Positions 1 through 9,009 are shown, numbered from the stretch's first letter. The stretch is DNA of 64,000 bases from Microbacterium azadirachtae (GCF_000956505.1 NZ_JYIX01000038.1:186001-250000); one strand, 5' to 3'. Translations and numbers: made by a program. The notes: a model not told the origin generated them from the letters alone.

Positions 1-8
1 GGCTCACG

Positions 9-446
9 CTACGCCGGAGGCTCCTGCGGGGCTTCTCGATTCCTGATCGGTCTCGTCGCCTGCTTCTCGATCCACGACGGGATGCCGGGACCCAACCCGG
101 GATCGGCGCGATACCGGCTCGGTGAGACGCCGACGAGCTCCGAGAAGCGCGTGCTGAACGTGCCCAGCGACTGGAAGCCCACGGCGAAGCACGCCTCCGT
201 CACGGAGACGTCCCCCCTGCGCAGCAGGGCCATCGCGCGCTCGATCCTGCGCGTCATCAGATAGGAATACGGAGGTTCGCCGTACACGAGCTTGAACTGC
301 CGGCTGAGGTGCCCGGCGGACATGTGCACGCCCGCCGCCAGCGCCTCGACATCGAGCGGTTGCGCGTACTCGCGATCGATCCGATCGCGCACCTTCCGGA
401 GTGCCGCGAGATCGCGCAGGCGATCGTCATCGGCGGCCGAGCTCAT
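9..446 (-). CDS. Short AraC-family transcriptional regulator
   Basis: This 145-residue protein consists almost entirely of an AraC/XylS-type double helix-turn-helix domain. The first helix pair lies around LDVEALAAGVHMSAGHLSRQF and the second around VTEACFAVGFQSLGTFSTRF, ending in the family hallmark GVSPSRYR. There is no ligand-binding domain, so it resembles stand-alone AraC modules. I chose the ATG at 446 because GAGGA lies six bases upstream; an in-frame extension to 536 has no such site and reads as non-coding. It is divergent from the HdeD-like gene, which it might regulate; that is inference from position only. The effector is unknown. Confidence 0.85.
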   Translation of the reverse strand: MSSAADDDRLRDLAALRKVRDRIDREYAQPLDVEALAAGVHMSAGHLSRQFKLVYGEPPYSYLMTRRIERAMALLRRGDVSVTEACFAVGFQSLGTFSTRFSELVGVSPSRYRADPGLGPGIPSWIEKQATRPIRNREAPQEPPA

Positions 447-516
447 CCCCCGATCCTCGCACGAGGGACCAGGACACGGGCGCTCGCCGTTCCGAACGCT
501 CGCGCTGCCGCCGCTG

Positions 517-522
517 TACAGT
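517..522 (+). promoter_or_regulatory. Putative -10 box (TACAGT) for the HdeD-like gene
   Basis: TACAGT fits the actinobacterial TANNNT pattern about 47 bases before the ATG at 569. No good -35 hexamer is visible. Confidence 0.4.
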
Positions 523-568
523 GAGGGCATCCCCAACTCCCAGGGATTACTCAGAAAGGGCCATCCTC

Positions 569-1153
569 ATGTCCGAAGCAGTTGCCGGAGCGAAGAGCCT
601 CGTGAAGTCGCTTCGAGTGTTCCTCGCCGTCTCGGGTGTCATCGCCCTCATCGCGGGCCTCGTCATGCTGGTGTGGCCGGTCAAGACCGCCTTCGTCCTC
701 ACCGGCATCATCGCCGCCTATCTGATCGTCGCCGGCGTCGTGTATGTCGGACTCGGCATCTTCAGCGCCGGGAAGTCCGGATGGGCCCGTCTGGCTCACA
801 TCCTGCTCGGCGTGCTGTACATCGTCGCCGGCGTCATCGCCTTCACGAACATCCAGACCGCCGCGATCGCGTTCGCCCTCGTGACCGTGATCTTCATCGG
901 CGTGAGCTGGATCTTCGACGGCGTCGTCTCGCTCACCCTCATGGGCAACGACGGCTCGAAGACGTGGACGCTGCTGTACGCGCTGCTCAGCATCATCGCC
1001 GGCATCGCCGTGATCAGCCTCGGCCTCGCCGCCGTGCCGTTCTTCTGGCTGTTCCTCGCGATCTCCCTCGTCGTGCTCGGCATCGCGCAGATCATCCGCG
1101 CGATCACGATCGGCAAGGACGCGAAGGCCGCAGCCACGGCCGCCGGCCTCTGA
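569..1153 (+). CDS. HdeD/DUF308 family membrane protein
   Basis: A 194-residue integral membrane protein with about six hydrophobic segments arranged as a repeated pair pattern, as in the HdeD (DUF308) family. Segments include VFLAVSGVIALIAGLVMLV, AHILLGVLYIVAGVIAF and YALLSIIAGIAVISLGLAAV. Escherichia coli HdeD is linked to acid resistance, but the molecular role of actinobacterial members is not established. The ATG at 569 is preceded by an AGAAAGGG-like site eight bases upstream. A strong bidirectional hairpin follows the stop. It appears monocistronic. Confidence 0.85.
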   Translation: MSEAVAGAKSLVKSLRVFLAVSGVIALIAGLVMLVWPVKTAFVLTGIIAAYLIVAGVVYVGLGIFSAGKSGWARLAHILLGVLYIVAGVIAFTNIQTAAIAFALVTVIFIGVSWIFDGVVSLTLMGNDGSKTWTLLYALLSIIAGIAVISLGLAAVPFFWLFLAISLVVLGIAQIIRAITIGKDAKAAATAAGL

Positions 1154-1175
1154 CCCGAGCGCACGCCGCACACGA

Positions 1176-1211
1176 GAAAGCGGCCCGGAGCTCAGGCTCC
1201 GGACCGCTTTC
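1176..1211. terminator. Bidirectional hairpin terminator
   Basis: Two 16-base arms (1176-1191 and 1196-1211) pair with one mismatch around a TCAG loop. It lies between the convergent HdeD-like and SDR genes and could terminate both. Confidence 0.8.
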
Positions 1212-1229
1212 CCGTGTCTTCGGGGGGCG

Positions 1230-1994
1230 CTACTCCCCGACGAATCCGCTCACGTCGCCGATGAGCCGCGTGTGGTCCGCCGGAACGGGCTCGACAGCGG
1301 CCTGCGCCACCTCGGCCGCGAACTCCGCGACGTTGTACAGCCGACCTGCCGACTCACGACGCTGCGAGATCGCGCCGGGGTTGGCCCGCTCCAGCAGCGT
1401 GGCAGTGATGGTGCCCTCGATCATGTCGCCGGAGACGACGACGAACTCGACGCCCTGCTCCTCGATCGATGGGATCAGTTCGCGCAGGGCGTCCTCGCCC
1501 GCACGCTTGGAGAGCGCGACAGGCTCGTACTCCGGCATGGTCGGCGTGGTGCGGATGAAGTGGGCCTGGTGGCTCGTGACGAACACGATGCGGCCGCCCT
1601 CGCGCAGCAGCGGGAGCGCCGTCTGCAGCACGCTGACCTGGGCGTCGCGGTTGAGGCGCAGGGCATAGTCCTCACCCATGTTCGACTCCATGCCGCCGGA
1701 GGCGTTGAGCACCAGGACGTCCAGGCCGCCGAACTCCGCCTTCACCGCGTCGAACATCTCGGCCACCGACGCCGGATCCGTCAGATCGGCGCCGACCACG
1801 AGCGCACGGCGACCAAGCGCACGCACCTCGTTCGCGAGCTTCTCGGCGCGAGGGGCCTTGTTGCGGAAGTTGATGACGACATCGGCGCCGGCCTCGGCGA
1901 AGTACCGGATCGTGTCGGCTCCGATCCCGCGGGAGGATCCGGTGACGAGGGCGACCTTGCCGGTCAGTGATTCGGCGGGAAGGATCTGAGACAC
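1230..1994 (-). CDS. SDR family oxidoreductase with atypical active site
   Basis: A 254-residue short-chain dehydrogenase/reductase with a Rossmann fold: cofactor motif TGSSRGIG at residues 18-25, the NASGG variant of NNAG at 97-101, and the catalytic serine in FVTSHQ (S141). The usual YxxxK is absent: the lysine is K163 in ALSK, but the position four before it is valine (V159), and the nearest tyrosine is Y156. I set the start at the GTG at 1994 because GAGGAG lies about six bases upstream; the frame remains open much further but there it is antisense to the SPFH gene. It is divergent from nfeD. Substrate is unknown. Confidence 0.88.
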   Translation of the reverse strand: MSQILPAESLTGKVALVTGSSRGIGADTIRYFAEAGADVVINFRNKAPRAEKLANEVRALGRRALVVGADLTDPASVAEMFDAVKAEFGGLDVLVLNASGGMESNMGEDYALRLNRDAQVSVLQTALPLLREGGRIVFVTSHQAHFIRTTPTMPEYEPVALSKRAGEDALRELIPSIEEQGVEFVVVSGDMIEGTITATLLERANPGAISQRRESAGRLYNVAEFAAEVAQAAVEPVPADHTRLIGDVSGFVGE

Positions 1995-2043
1995 GGAGAC
2001 TCCTCGAGAGGGTGCGCACGCGGCGCGCGGGTGGGACCAGATC

Positions 2044-2049
2044 ACCCTA
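2044..2049 (-). promoter_or_regulatory. Putative -10 box (TAGGGT) for the SDR gene
   Basis: On the minus strand TAGGGT lies about 50 bases before the GTG at 1994. It is paired with a divergent TAGGTT box serving nfeD. No clear -35 hexamer. Confidence 0.4.
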
Positions 2050-2104
2050 CCAATCCGCGTGATTCCGCGGCGCGTGACGCGGAGGCGGCGCACAGGCCGC
2101 GTGA

Positions 2105-2110
2105 TAGGTT
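2105..2110 (+). promoter_or_regulatory. Putative -10 box (TAGGTT) for nfeD
   Basis: TAGGTT would place the transcript start near 2117, giving a leader of about 13 bases that contains the purine-rich AGAGGGGG ribosome site. Confidence 0.5.
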
Positions 2111-2129
2111 GGCAAAAAGAGGGGGCGGT

Positions 2130-2606
2130 ATGGATACGATCCTGCAGATGTTCCAGGACTGGGCGTGGATCGGCTGGCTGGTCCTCATGGTCCTGTTCTT
2201 CGTCATCGAGATCTTCACGCTCGACATGACGTTCCTGATGCTCGGCCTCGGTTCCGCGGTCGGCCTGCTCTCCACGCTCACGGGATGGCCCGTCTGGGTG
2301 CAGGTGATCATCGCCGCCCTCGCCGCCGTGCTGCTCATCTTCGTGCTGCGGCCTCCGCTGCTGAGGCGCCTTCACCGCGGAGAAGATCAGACGCGGTCGA
2401 ACGTCGACGCGCTGCTCGGCCTGCACGGCACCGTGCTGCTCGAGGTCACTGCGCTCACCGGCCAGGTCAAGCTCAGCAACGGTGAGACCTGGACCGCCCG
2501 TCTCGCCTCCGACGCGCCCGTCATCGCGCCCCTCTCCCCCGGCGCCCCTGTGACCGTGTCGCGCATCGAAGGCGCCACCGCATACGTCCGTTCCGCCCAC
2601 GTCTAG
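2130..2606 (+). CDS. NfeD family membrane protein
   Basis: A 158-residue short-form NfeD: an N-terminal membrane region (WIGWLVLMVLFFVIEIFTLD and two more hydrophobic stretches to about residue 75) followed by a C-terminal OB-fold-like domain containing LLGLHGTVLLEVTAL. NfeD proteins form partner pairs with SPFH/stomatin proteins, and an SPFH gene starts 21 bases downstream, so the pair probably forms a membrane microdomain complex. The ATG at 2130 follows an AGAGGGGG site. The protease domain of long NfeD forms is absent, which is normal for this subtype. Confidence 0.9.
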   Translation: MDTILQMFQDWAWIGWLVLMVLFFVIEIFTLDMTFLMLGLGSAVGLLSTLTGWPVWVQVIIAALAAVLLIFVLRPPLLRRLHRGEDQTRSNVDALLGLHGTVLLEVTALTGQVKLSNGETWTARLASDAPVIAPLSPGAPVTVSRIEGATAYVRSAHV

Positions 2607-2627
2607 GAGAAACAGGAGCAGCCCTTC

Positions 2628-3638
2628 ATGGACAGCGCATCCTTCATCCCCACCGCCATCGGGTGGATCCTGGCGATCGCCGTCATCATCTTCGTGCTGG
2701 TGACGATCGCGCGATCGATCAGGATCATCCCGCAGGCGACCGCCGGCGTCGTCGAGCGACTCGGCAGGTACCACAAGACCCTGATGCCGGGTCTGAACCT
2801 GCTCGTTCCGTTCGTCGACCGTCTGCGCCCGCTCATCGACATGCGCGAGCAGGTCGTCTCGTTCCCCCCGCAGCCCGTGATCACCGAGGACAACCTGGTG
2901 GTCTCGATCGACACGGTCGTCTACTTCCAGGTGACCGACGCCAGGGCCGCGACCTATGAGATCGCGAACTACCTCGGCGCCGTCGAGCAGCTCACCACGA
3001 CCACGCTCCGCAACGTCGTCGGCGGTCTGAACCTCGAAGAGGCACTGACCAGCCGCGACAACATCAACGGGCAGCTGCGTGTTGTGCTGGACGAGGCAAC
3101 GGGCAAGTGGGGCATCCGCGTCGGACGCGTGGAGCTCAAGGCCATCGACCCGCCCGTGTCCATCCAGGATTCGATGGAGAAGCAGATGCGCGCTGAGCGT
3201 GACCGTCGCGCGGCGATCCTGACCGCGGAGGGCACGAAGCAGTCGCAGATCCTCGAGGCCGAGGGCCAGCGACAGGCGGAGATCCTCCGCGCCGAGGGTG
3301 AGAAGCAGGCTGCGGTGCTTCGCGCCCAGGGTGAGGCGGAGGCGATCCAGAACGTCTTCAACGCCATCCACCAGGGCCAGCCGGACGAGAAGCTTCTCGC
3401 CTACCAGTACCTGCAGATGCTGCCGAAGATCAGCGAGAGCGCATCCAGCAAGCTCTGGATCATCCCGAGCGAGTTCACGGAGGCGCTGAAGAACTTCGGC
3501 GGCGCGTTCTCGCCGGGATCCGGCGGATCCACGCCGTTCAGCCCGAAGGCGCCTTCGACGCCCTCGGTACCGACCACGCGTGCGGCCGCGTCGACCGCTG
3601 CGGTTCCTCCCGCGACCGCCTCCGACGGCGTCGCGTGA
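2628..3638 (+). CDS. SPFH domain (stomatin/prohibitin-like) protein
   Basis: A 336-residue protein with one N-terminal membrane segment (IGWILAIAVIIFVLVTIAR), then the SPFH/Band 7 domain starting at IIPQATAGVVERLGRY and containing PPQPVITEDN and VVYFQVTDARAATYEI. A long Ala/Glu-rich coiled-coil with LEAEGQRQAEILRAEGEKQA repeats follows, then a low-complexity Pro/Ser/Thr tail of about 50 residues. It resembles QmcA/stomatin-type scaffolds that work with NfeD, which is encoded directly upstream. An AGGAG site precedes the ATG. The stop overlaps the GTG of the next gene by four bases, giving a three-gene operon. Confidence 0.92.
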   Translation: MDSASFIPTAIGWILAIAVIIFVLVTIARSIRIIPQATAGVVERLGRYHKTLMPGLNLLVPFVDRLRPLIDMREQVVSFPPQPVITEDNLVVSIDTVVYFQVTDARAATYEIANYLGAVEQLTTTTLRNVVGGLNLEEALTSRDNINGQLRVVLDEATGKWGIRVGRVELKAIDPPVSIQDSMEKQMRAERDRRAAILTAEGTKQSQILEAEGQRQAEILRAEGEKQAAVLRAQGEAEAIQNVFNAIHQGQPDEKLLAYQYLQMLPKISESASSKLWIIPSEFTEALKNFGGAFSPGSGGSTPFSPKAPSTPSVPTTRAAASTAAVPPATASDGVA

Positions 3639-4408
3639 CGCACCCGTATTTCCAGGGCGCTTCGGCGCCGCGAGTCCTCGCTCACCGCGGTCTGGTGGGC
3701 GAGGACTCGTCTGTGTTCGACAACTCCGCGCTCTCCATCGCGGCCGCGGACGCGGCGGGCGCGGAATACGTGGAGACCGATTGCAGGGCGACCGCCGACG
3801 GCGACGCCGTGCTCTTCCACGACGAGACCCTGCAGCGCCTGCTGGGCGATCCCCGACCGGTCGCCGAGGTGACGACGGCCGAACTTGCCAGGCTGTTCGC
3901 CGCGCACGGCGGACTGCTCACCCTCGCGGAGGCGCTCGACGCGTTCCCCCGGCTGCGGTTCAACGTCGATGTGAAGGCGCGGGCGGCCGCCGAGGATGTG
4001 GGGCGCGCCGTCGCCCCGCACGGTCATAGGGTGCTCCTCACAAGCTTCGACGATCGCAACCGGCATGCTTCGCTGGCGGCCGCCGTGAGGGCCGACGCGG
4101 ATGTGCTGCCCGCCTCCTCCGGGGGAAGGAACGCGATCGCGATGCTGCGGCTGGCTTCCGCACTCCGGCTGCGCAGCTGGACGCGGAGGATCCTGCAGGG
4201 GCTCGACGCCGTGCAGATCCCGGAGCGATTCGGTCCCCTGCGCGTCTTCGCCCCGTCCCTCGTCCGCGCCGCACACGACTCCGGCGTCGAGGTGCACGTG
4301 TGGACGGTGAACGACCCGGAGCGCATGCGTGCGCTGGTCGCCGCCGGCGCAGACGGCGTCGTCACGGACCGGGCGGACCTCGCCATCCGGACGCTGGCGC
4401 CGCACTGA
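3635..4408 (+). CDS. Glycerophosphodiester phosphodiesterase family protein
   Basis: A 257-residue GDPD-type TIM barrel. The N-terminal LAHRG (H17, R18) and the EYVETDCRATADGDAVLFHDETL block supply the expected catalytic His, Glu, Asp and His residues; the C-terminal HVWTVNDPERM and DGVVTDRADLA blocks are also typical. These enzymes hydrolyse glycerophosphodiesters to glycerol 3-phosphate and an alcohol. The usual NT.AF motif reads NSALSI, so it is somewhat divergent. There is no signal peptide, so it should be cytoplasmic. The GTG at 3635 overlaps the SPFH stop as GTGA, which fixes the start by translational coupling. Confidence 0.9.
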   Translation: MTHPYFQGASAPRVLAHRGLVGEDSSVFDNSALSIAAADAAGAEYVETDCRATADGDAVLFHDETLQRLLGDPRPVAEVTTAELARLFAAHGGLLTLAEALDAFPRLRFNVDVKARAAAEDVGRAVAPHGHRVLLTSFDDRNRHASLAAAVRADADVLPASSGGRNAIAMLRLASALRLRSWTRRILQGLDAVQIPERFGPLRVFAPSLVRAAHDSGVEVHVWTVNDPERMRALVAAGADGVVTDRADLAIRTLAPH

Positions 4409-4562
4409 CATCCGGTCTCACCCGCCAGAGGATCCCGTCCCGATCAGCTCGCACAGCGGCTGCGGGCTGGGTATCGACTGTGAAAGACTTCATGGTTTGC
4501 CCCCTTCGCATCTTCTGCACAGGCCGGGCCGATATACCTGAGGGCGACGAGAGGACCACACA

Positions 4563-4946
4563 ATGGCAGATCGCAGCCTTAGAGGAATCCGACTCGGCGC
4601 CCAGAGCCTTCAGAGCGAAGAGGGCGTCGTCTTCATGGAACGCCAGCAGAGCGCATACACCTGCGACTCCTGCGGCCACGTGACCACCCTGATGTTCGCG
4701 GCCGACGCCGAGCCGCCGACCACCTGGGAGTGCCGCGCGTGCGGCGCCGACGCCCGCCTCCAAGTCGACGGCAAGTCCGTCGAGATCGCGGAGGACGGAG
4801 ACAAGGCCGGACGCACCCACTGGGACATGCTTCTGGAGCGCCGAACCCGCGCCGAGCTCGAGGAGCTCCTGGAGGAGCGTCTCGCCTTCATCCGCGCCCG
4901 TCGCGGTGCCGGTGAGGACCCGACGCGCGAGCGGATCGGCGCCTAA
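4563..4946 (+). CDS. rbpA: RNA polymerase-binding protein RbpA
   Basis: The 127-residue protein matches RbpA along its length: N-terminal SLRGIRLGAQS, a core with a CxxC pair at C34/C37 and a second at C57/C60 that could bind zinc, and the C-terminal sigma-interaction domain beginning HWDMLLERRTRAELEELLEERL. RbpA binds RNA polymerase with principal sigma factors and stabilises the open complex; it is found only in actinobacteria. Four cysteines suggest a zinc-binding form like that of Streptomyces. The stop codon overlaps that of the convergent lnt gene by three bases. The 154-base upstream gap shows no convincing promoter consensus. Confidence 0.95.
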   Translation: MADRSLRGIRLGAQSLQSEEGVVFMERQQSAYTCDSCGHVTTLMFAADAEPPTTWECRACGADARLQVDGKSVEIAEDGDKAGRTHWDMLLERRTRAELEELLEERLAFIRARRGAGEDPTRERIGA

Positions 4947-6538
4947 GCTCCTGACCGGCTTCGTCGTACTCGCGCGGATACACCCGCGAACGCGACGAGG
5001 AGCAGCCCGCCCCACAGCAGGATCTGCTCCAACCAGGGCCCGATGAGAACACCCGCGGTCGCCCCGGTGTGCAGCTCGACATCCTCGAGCAGCGCACCGG
5101 GGCGATCCTCGTTCAGGGACGCCTGCGTCGACCCGTCGGCCCGGATCACCTGGCTGGTGCCGACGGTCGAGATGTTCACGACCGAACGCCCGGTCTCCAC
5201 GGCGCGCATGCGTGCGATCCCGAGCTGCTGCAGGTTCTCCTCGGTGCCGCGGAAGTCGGCATTGTTGGTCTGGAAGACCAGCACCTGGGCGCCGGATCCG
5301 ATGCCCTCCGCGATGAGGTCGTCATAGATCACGTCGAAGCAGATCGCGAGTCCCACCGGGGTATCCCCGACGCGGACGACCGGGGCATCTGAGCCCGGGG
5401 TGTACTCCCGCCCGATCAGGCCGATGAGATCGGGCACGATCGCGTTGTAGAACGCGCGGTCCGGCACGTACTCGCCGAACGGCACCGGGTGCCGCTTGGC
5501 GTGCGTCTGCACGTCCTCCCGCGCCAGCGGACGGTGGTTGTCGGCGGGCCACAGGAACGACGTGTTGTAGAATAGCTTCCCCTTCTGCGTGGCCGCGTTG
5601 GCCAGGATCGGGGCGTTCACACGAGCGGAGATCCCGTCGAGCGCGTCGGCCAGCACCGGGTACTGGAACGGATCGTCGTCCAGGCCGCCTTCCGGCCAGA
5701 CCAGCAGATCCATGCGCTTGCCGTACAGGGGCTCTGTGGCCGCCGCCTGTGCGTTCAGCACCGACAACGGTTCGCGATTGTCGAAGTATCCGGTCGGGCC
5801 GTTGCCCTGCACGGCTCCGATGCGCATCGAGCCGTTCGCCGTCGTCGGGAACGCGGGCAGGAAGGCGAGCAGCGCGACGAGCGCCGCGGGCACGAGGAGC
5901 GCGCCGGCGCGCGGGCGACGTCGCGCGCGGACGACCTCGACGAGGACCGCGACGAGGAGGACCATCACGAAACCGAGTCCGCTGATGCCGATCCAGCTCG
6001 TCACGCGCGCCGCCGAGGTGTCGGACAGCGTGTAGGCGATGCGCGCCCACGGGAATCCGCCGTACGGCCAGTTGCCCACGAACAGCTCCCGGCCGACCCA
6101 CAGCGCGGCGACGACGACAGAGAGCAGGAGCGAGCGGGCCGGCCCAGGCCGCATGATCCGGGGGATCCACCGGTACGCGAGCGTCACAGGGATCAGCGCG
6201 ATCGCGGTCAGCGCGCCCTCGAGCAGTCCGAGGGCGAGCCACGGGATCGGGCCCAGATAGCGCGCCGTCCAGGAGACGAGGACCAGGAAGAACACGGCGC
6301 CGTACACGAAGCCCACCAGCAGTGCGGACCAGGTGCGGCGGCCGATCAGCGAGATGAGCAGCAATGCCACGGCGGGGAACGCCAGGAGCCAGAGCGAGAG
6401 CGCCGGGAACGCGAGATTCAGCAGAACCCCCGCGGCAGCCGCCGCGATCAGGGCCGCCCACAGCGGCAGCAGGGGCCCGATCGCTGAGGGCGTGGCTCCG
6501 GCATCGACGGGCGCGGTCAGGCGGGTCGTCACGGTCAC
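4943..6538 (-). CDS. lnt: Apolipoprotein N-acyltransferase
   Basis: A 531-residue Lnt with about six to seven N-terminal membrane helices (to roughly residue 235), a periplasmic-type nitrilase domain, and a final C-terminal helix (VLIGPWLEQILLWGGLLLVAF). The catalytic triad is visible: E283 in WPEGG, K348 in HAKRHPVPFGEYVP and C400 in GLAICFDVIYDDL. It adds the third acyl chain to the N-terminal cysteine of lipoproteins at the membrane outer face. The GTG at 6538 overlaps the helY stop (GTGA). The mycobacterial Ppm1 fusion is not present. A lipoprotein gene lies in the same gene series (12117-13025). Confidence 0.93.
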   Translation of the reverse strand: MTVTTRLTAPVDAGATPSAIGPLLPLWAALIAAAAAGVLLNLAFPALSLWLLAFPAVALLLISLIGRRTWSALLVGFVYGAVFFLVLVSWTARYLGPIPWLALGLLEGALTAIALIPVTLAYRWIPRIMRPGPARSLLLSVVVAALWVGRELFVGNWPYGGFPWARIAYTLSDTSAARVTSWIGISGLGFVMVLLVAVLVEVVRARRRPRAGALLVPAALVALLAFLPAFPTTANGSMRIGAVQGNGPTGYFDNREPLSVLNAQAAATEPLYGKRMDLLVWPEGGLDDDPFQYPVLADALDGISARVNAPILANAATQKGKLFYNTSFLWPADNHRPLAREDVQTHAKRHPVPFGEYVPDRAFYNAIVPDLIGLIGREYTPGSDAPVVRVGDTPVGLAICFDVIYDDLIAEGIGSGAQVLVFQTNNADFRGTEENLQQLGIARMRAVETGRSVVNISTVGTSQVIRADGSTQASLNEDRPGALLEDVELHTGATAGVLIGPWLEQILLWGGLLLVAFAGVSARVRRSRSGA

Positions 6539-9009
6539 ATCGACGAGTAGGCGACGATGCCGCGGCGGACACCGTCGAGCGCGGTGCGGGCGGTACGAGC
6601 CGTCTCGGCGTTCGGAGCGACGATCGAGAGCTGATCCAGCAGATCGATCGTCTGCTTGGCCCAGCGGACGAAATCGCCCGCCGCCATGTCGGCGTCCTCC
6701 AGCACGGCGTCGAGCGCGCTCCCCCGCGCCCAGGCGTGCATCGCGCCGGCGAGCCCGGCGGAAGGACGGTCGGATCCCGGCAGCCGTTTGTCGTGCTCGA
6801 GGTCGTCGAGTTCGGCCCAGAGCTCCTGCGTGCGCTCCCAGGCGATCCTGAACCGGCCTCGGGGCAGGTCCCGGGGGTCGATGGAGCCGTCATCGCGTCG
6901 CGGCTCGTAGACGAGCGCGCAGGCCATCGCCGCCAGCGACGGCGCATCCAGGCCGTCCCACAGGCCGCGCCGGAGCGATTCCGCGACGAGCAGGTCGCGC
7001 TCCCCGTAGATGCGCTGCATCGTGCGCCCCGCATCGGTGAGCGTCAGTGCGTCACCGCTCCCCTGCACGTAGCCGACCTCGGTGAGCACGTCGAGTACAC
7101 GGTCGAACACTCGCGCGACCGTGCCGGTGCGGTTCTCGATCTGGCGGCGGGTGCGGTCGGTCTCTCGTTTGAGCTTCCAGTACCGCTCGGCCCAGCGCGC
7201 ATGCTGCTCACGATCGGGGCACCGGTGGCAGGCGTGACGCTGCATCGCGCGGCGGAGCGACTCGATCTGGTGCAGCCGCTTCTCGCGCGCGCCTCGCGGC
7301 GCCTGCTGGTCGGTGCGGTTCTTCTTCTCCAGGTCGCTGAGCTCGCGCCGGATCCCCGAGTACTCCGTGAAGTCGCCGCGGTCGCACGTCATCGACCCGA
7401 GGTAGCCTTCCAGCGATGTCTCGGCCTCGCGCACCGTGCGCGCGAGACCCACGACGGCGCGATCCGCCTGGAACTGCGCGAAGGACGATTCCAGGACTTG
7501 GCGGGAGCGATTCCGCCCGAACCGGTCGAGCAGGTTCACCGCCATGTTGTACGTGGGCCTGAAGCTGGAGTTCAGCGGGTAGGTGCGCCGTGAGGCGAGT
7601 GCGGCGACCGCCTGGGGGTCCATGCCCTCGGTCCACTGCACGACAGCGTGGCCTTCGACGTCGATCCCGCGGCGGCCGGCGCGGCCGGTGAGCTGGGTGT
7701 ACTCCCCCGAGGTGATCGCCACGCGCGCTTCGCCGTTGAACTTCTCCATGCGCTCGAGCACCACGGTGCGGGCCGGCATGTTGATGCCCAGCGCGAGCGT
7801 CTCGGTCGCGAACACGACCTTGAGCAGGCGCTGCTGGAAGAGCGCTTCGACGATCTCCTTGAACGCGGGCAGCAGTCCCGCATGGTGCGCAGCGACGCCG
7901 CGTTCGAGGTTGTCCAGCCAGTCCCAGTAGCCGAGCACGGCCAGATCCTCATCGCGCAGCGTGCGGACGCGGTCTTCGACGATCGCGCGGATCTCGCGCC
8001 GCTCCTCCACCGTGGTCAGCCGCAGCCCGGAGCGACGGACCTGCTGCACTGCCGAATCGCATCCCACCCGGCTGAAGATGAAGAAGATCCCCGGCAGCAG
8101 GTTCGCGCGGTCGAGGAGATCCACGACCTGAGGGCGGTCGAGCCGTTCGATGCGGCGGACGTTGGCCGAGCGCACAGGGCGCTTGCCGCCCCGCTGCGGA
8201 CGACGTCCCTGGGCTCCGGCATGGCGCGCGCTGCGGTACTGCTGCGCGTCGCGGTTGCGTTCGTAGTTGGCACCGCCGAACGAGCGGATCCGCAGCAGCT
8301 CCTGGTTGACCTGCGCGGTCGCGATGCCGGCCCGGTCGTCGAACAGCGGCAGCAGATCGTCGCGCACGAGCACGTGCTGTTCCAGCGGCACAGGGCGGGT
8401 CTCGGAGACGATGACCTCGGTGCCACCGCGGACGGTGTCCAGCCAGTCCCCGAACTCCTCCGCGTTCGACACCGTCGCGCTGAGCGCGACCAGCCGTACG
8501 CTCCGCGGCAGGTGGATGATGACCTCTTCCCAGACGGCGCCGCGGAAGCGGTCGGCGAGGTAGTGGACCTCGTCCATGATCACGTAGCGGAGATCGTCGA
8601 GAGCGCGGGAATCCGCGTAGATCATGTTGCGCAGCACCTCGGTGGTCATGACCACGATGCGCGCGGAGCCGTTGATGTTGACGTCCCCTGTGAGGAGTCC
8701 CACCTGGTCGGCCCCGTAGACGTCGACCAGCTCACGGAACTTCTGATTCGACAGCGCCTTCATCGGCGTCGTGTAGAACGCCTTGTCCGAGGGGGTCGAC
8801 ATCGCCTGATGGATCGCGAACTCGCCGATGATCGTCTTGCCGGCACCGGTGGGCGCGGCTACGAGCACGCTACTGCCGCGCTCCAGGGCATGACAGCCCT
8901 CGATCTGGAACGGATCCAGCTGGAAGCGCTGCATCGCCGCGAACGATGTCGTGGCGGGATGGTCCTGAGCGGCGCGGGCGGCGGCGTAACGATCCGCCGG
9001 TGAGGTCAT
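6535..9009 (-). CDS. helY: HelY-type DEAD/DEAH box RNA helicase (Ski2/Mtr4-like)
   Basis: An 824-residue superfamily 2 helicase with Walker A APTGAGKT at 52-59, the DEVH box in IMDEVHYLADRFRG, SATVSN motif III, and motif VI in TGRAGRRGID. The C-terminal half matches the Ski2/Mtr4-like region of actinobacterial HelY proteins, including a four-cysteine-like block MQRHACHRCPD. The family unwinds RNA in processing or decay; the actinobacterial role is inferred. The ATG at 9009 overlaps the tatC stop as ATGA. The longer open frame to 9195 is antisense to tatC sequence and not used. Order tatA-tatC-helY is conserved in actinobacteria. Confidence 0.93.
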   Translation of the reverse strand: MTSPADRYAAARAAQDHPATTSFAAMQRFQLDPFQIEGCHALERGSSVLVAAPTGAGKTIIGEFAIHQAMSTPSDKAFYTTPMKALSNQKFRELVDVYGADQVGLLTGDVNINGSARIVVMTTEVLRNMIYADSRALDDLRYVIMDEVHYLADRFRGAVWEEVIIHLPRSVRLVALSATVSNAEEFGDWLDTVRGGTEVIVSETRPVPLEQHVLVRDDLLPLFDDRAGIATAQVNQELLRIRSFGGANYERNRDAQQYRSARHAGAQGRRPQRGGKRPVRSANVRRIERLDRPQVVDLLDRANLLPGIFFIFSRVGCDSAVQQVRRSGLRLTTVEERREIRAIVEDRVRTLRDEDLAVLGYWDWLDNLERGVAAHHAGLLPAFKEIVEALFQQRLLKVVFATETLALGINMPARTVVLERMEKFNGEARVAITSGEYTQLTGRAGRRGIDVEGHAVVQWTEGMDPQAVAALASRRTYPLNSSFRPTYNMAVNLLDRFGRNRSRQVLESSFAQFQADRAVVGLARTVREAETSLEGYLGSMTCDRGDFTEYSGIRRELSDLEKKNRTDQQAPRGAREKRLHQIESLRRAMQRHACHRCPDREQHARWAERYWKLKRETDRTRRQIENRTGTVARVFDRVLDVLTEVGYVQGSGDALTLTDAGRTMQRIYGERDLLVAESLRRGLWDGLDAPSLAAMACALVYEPRRDDGSIDPRDLPRGRFRIAWERTQELWAELDDLEHDKRLPGSDRPSAGLAGAMHAWARGSALDAVLEDADMAAGDFVRWAKQTIDLLDQLSIVAPNAETARTARTALDGVRRGIVAYSSM

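Noticed and set aside
1995..3371. Extended N terminus of the SDR gene
   Set aside because: The frame stays open upstream but is antisense to nfeD and the SPFH gene; GAGGAG precedes the GTG at 1994.
4409..4562. SigR-type promoter for rbpA
   Set aside because: A GGGTAT...GTT pair exists but with a 20-base spacer and a mismatch; too weak to call.
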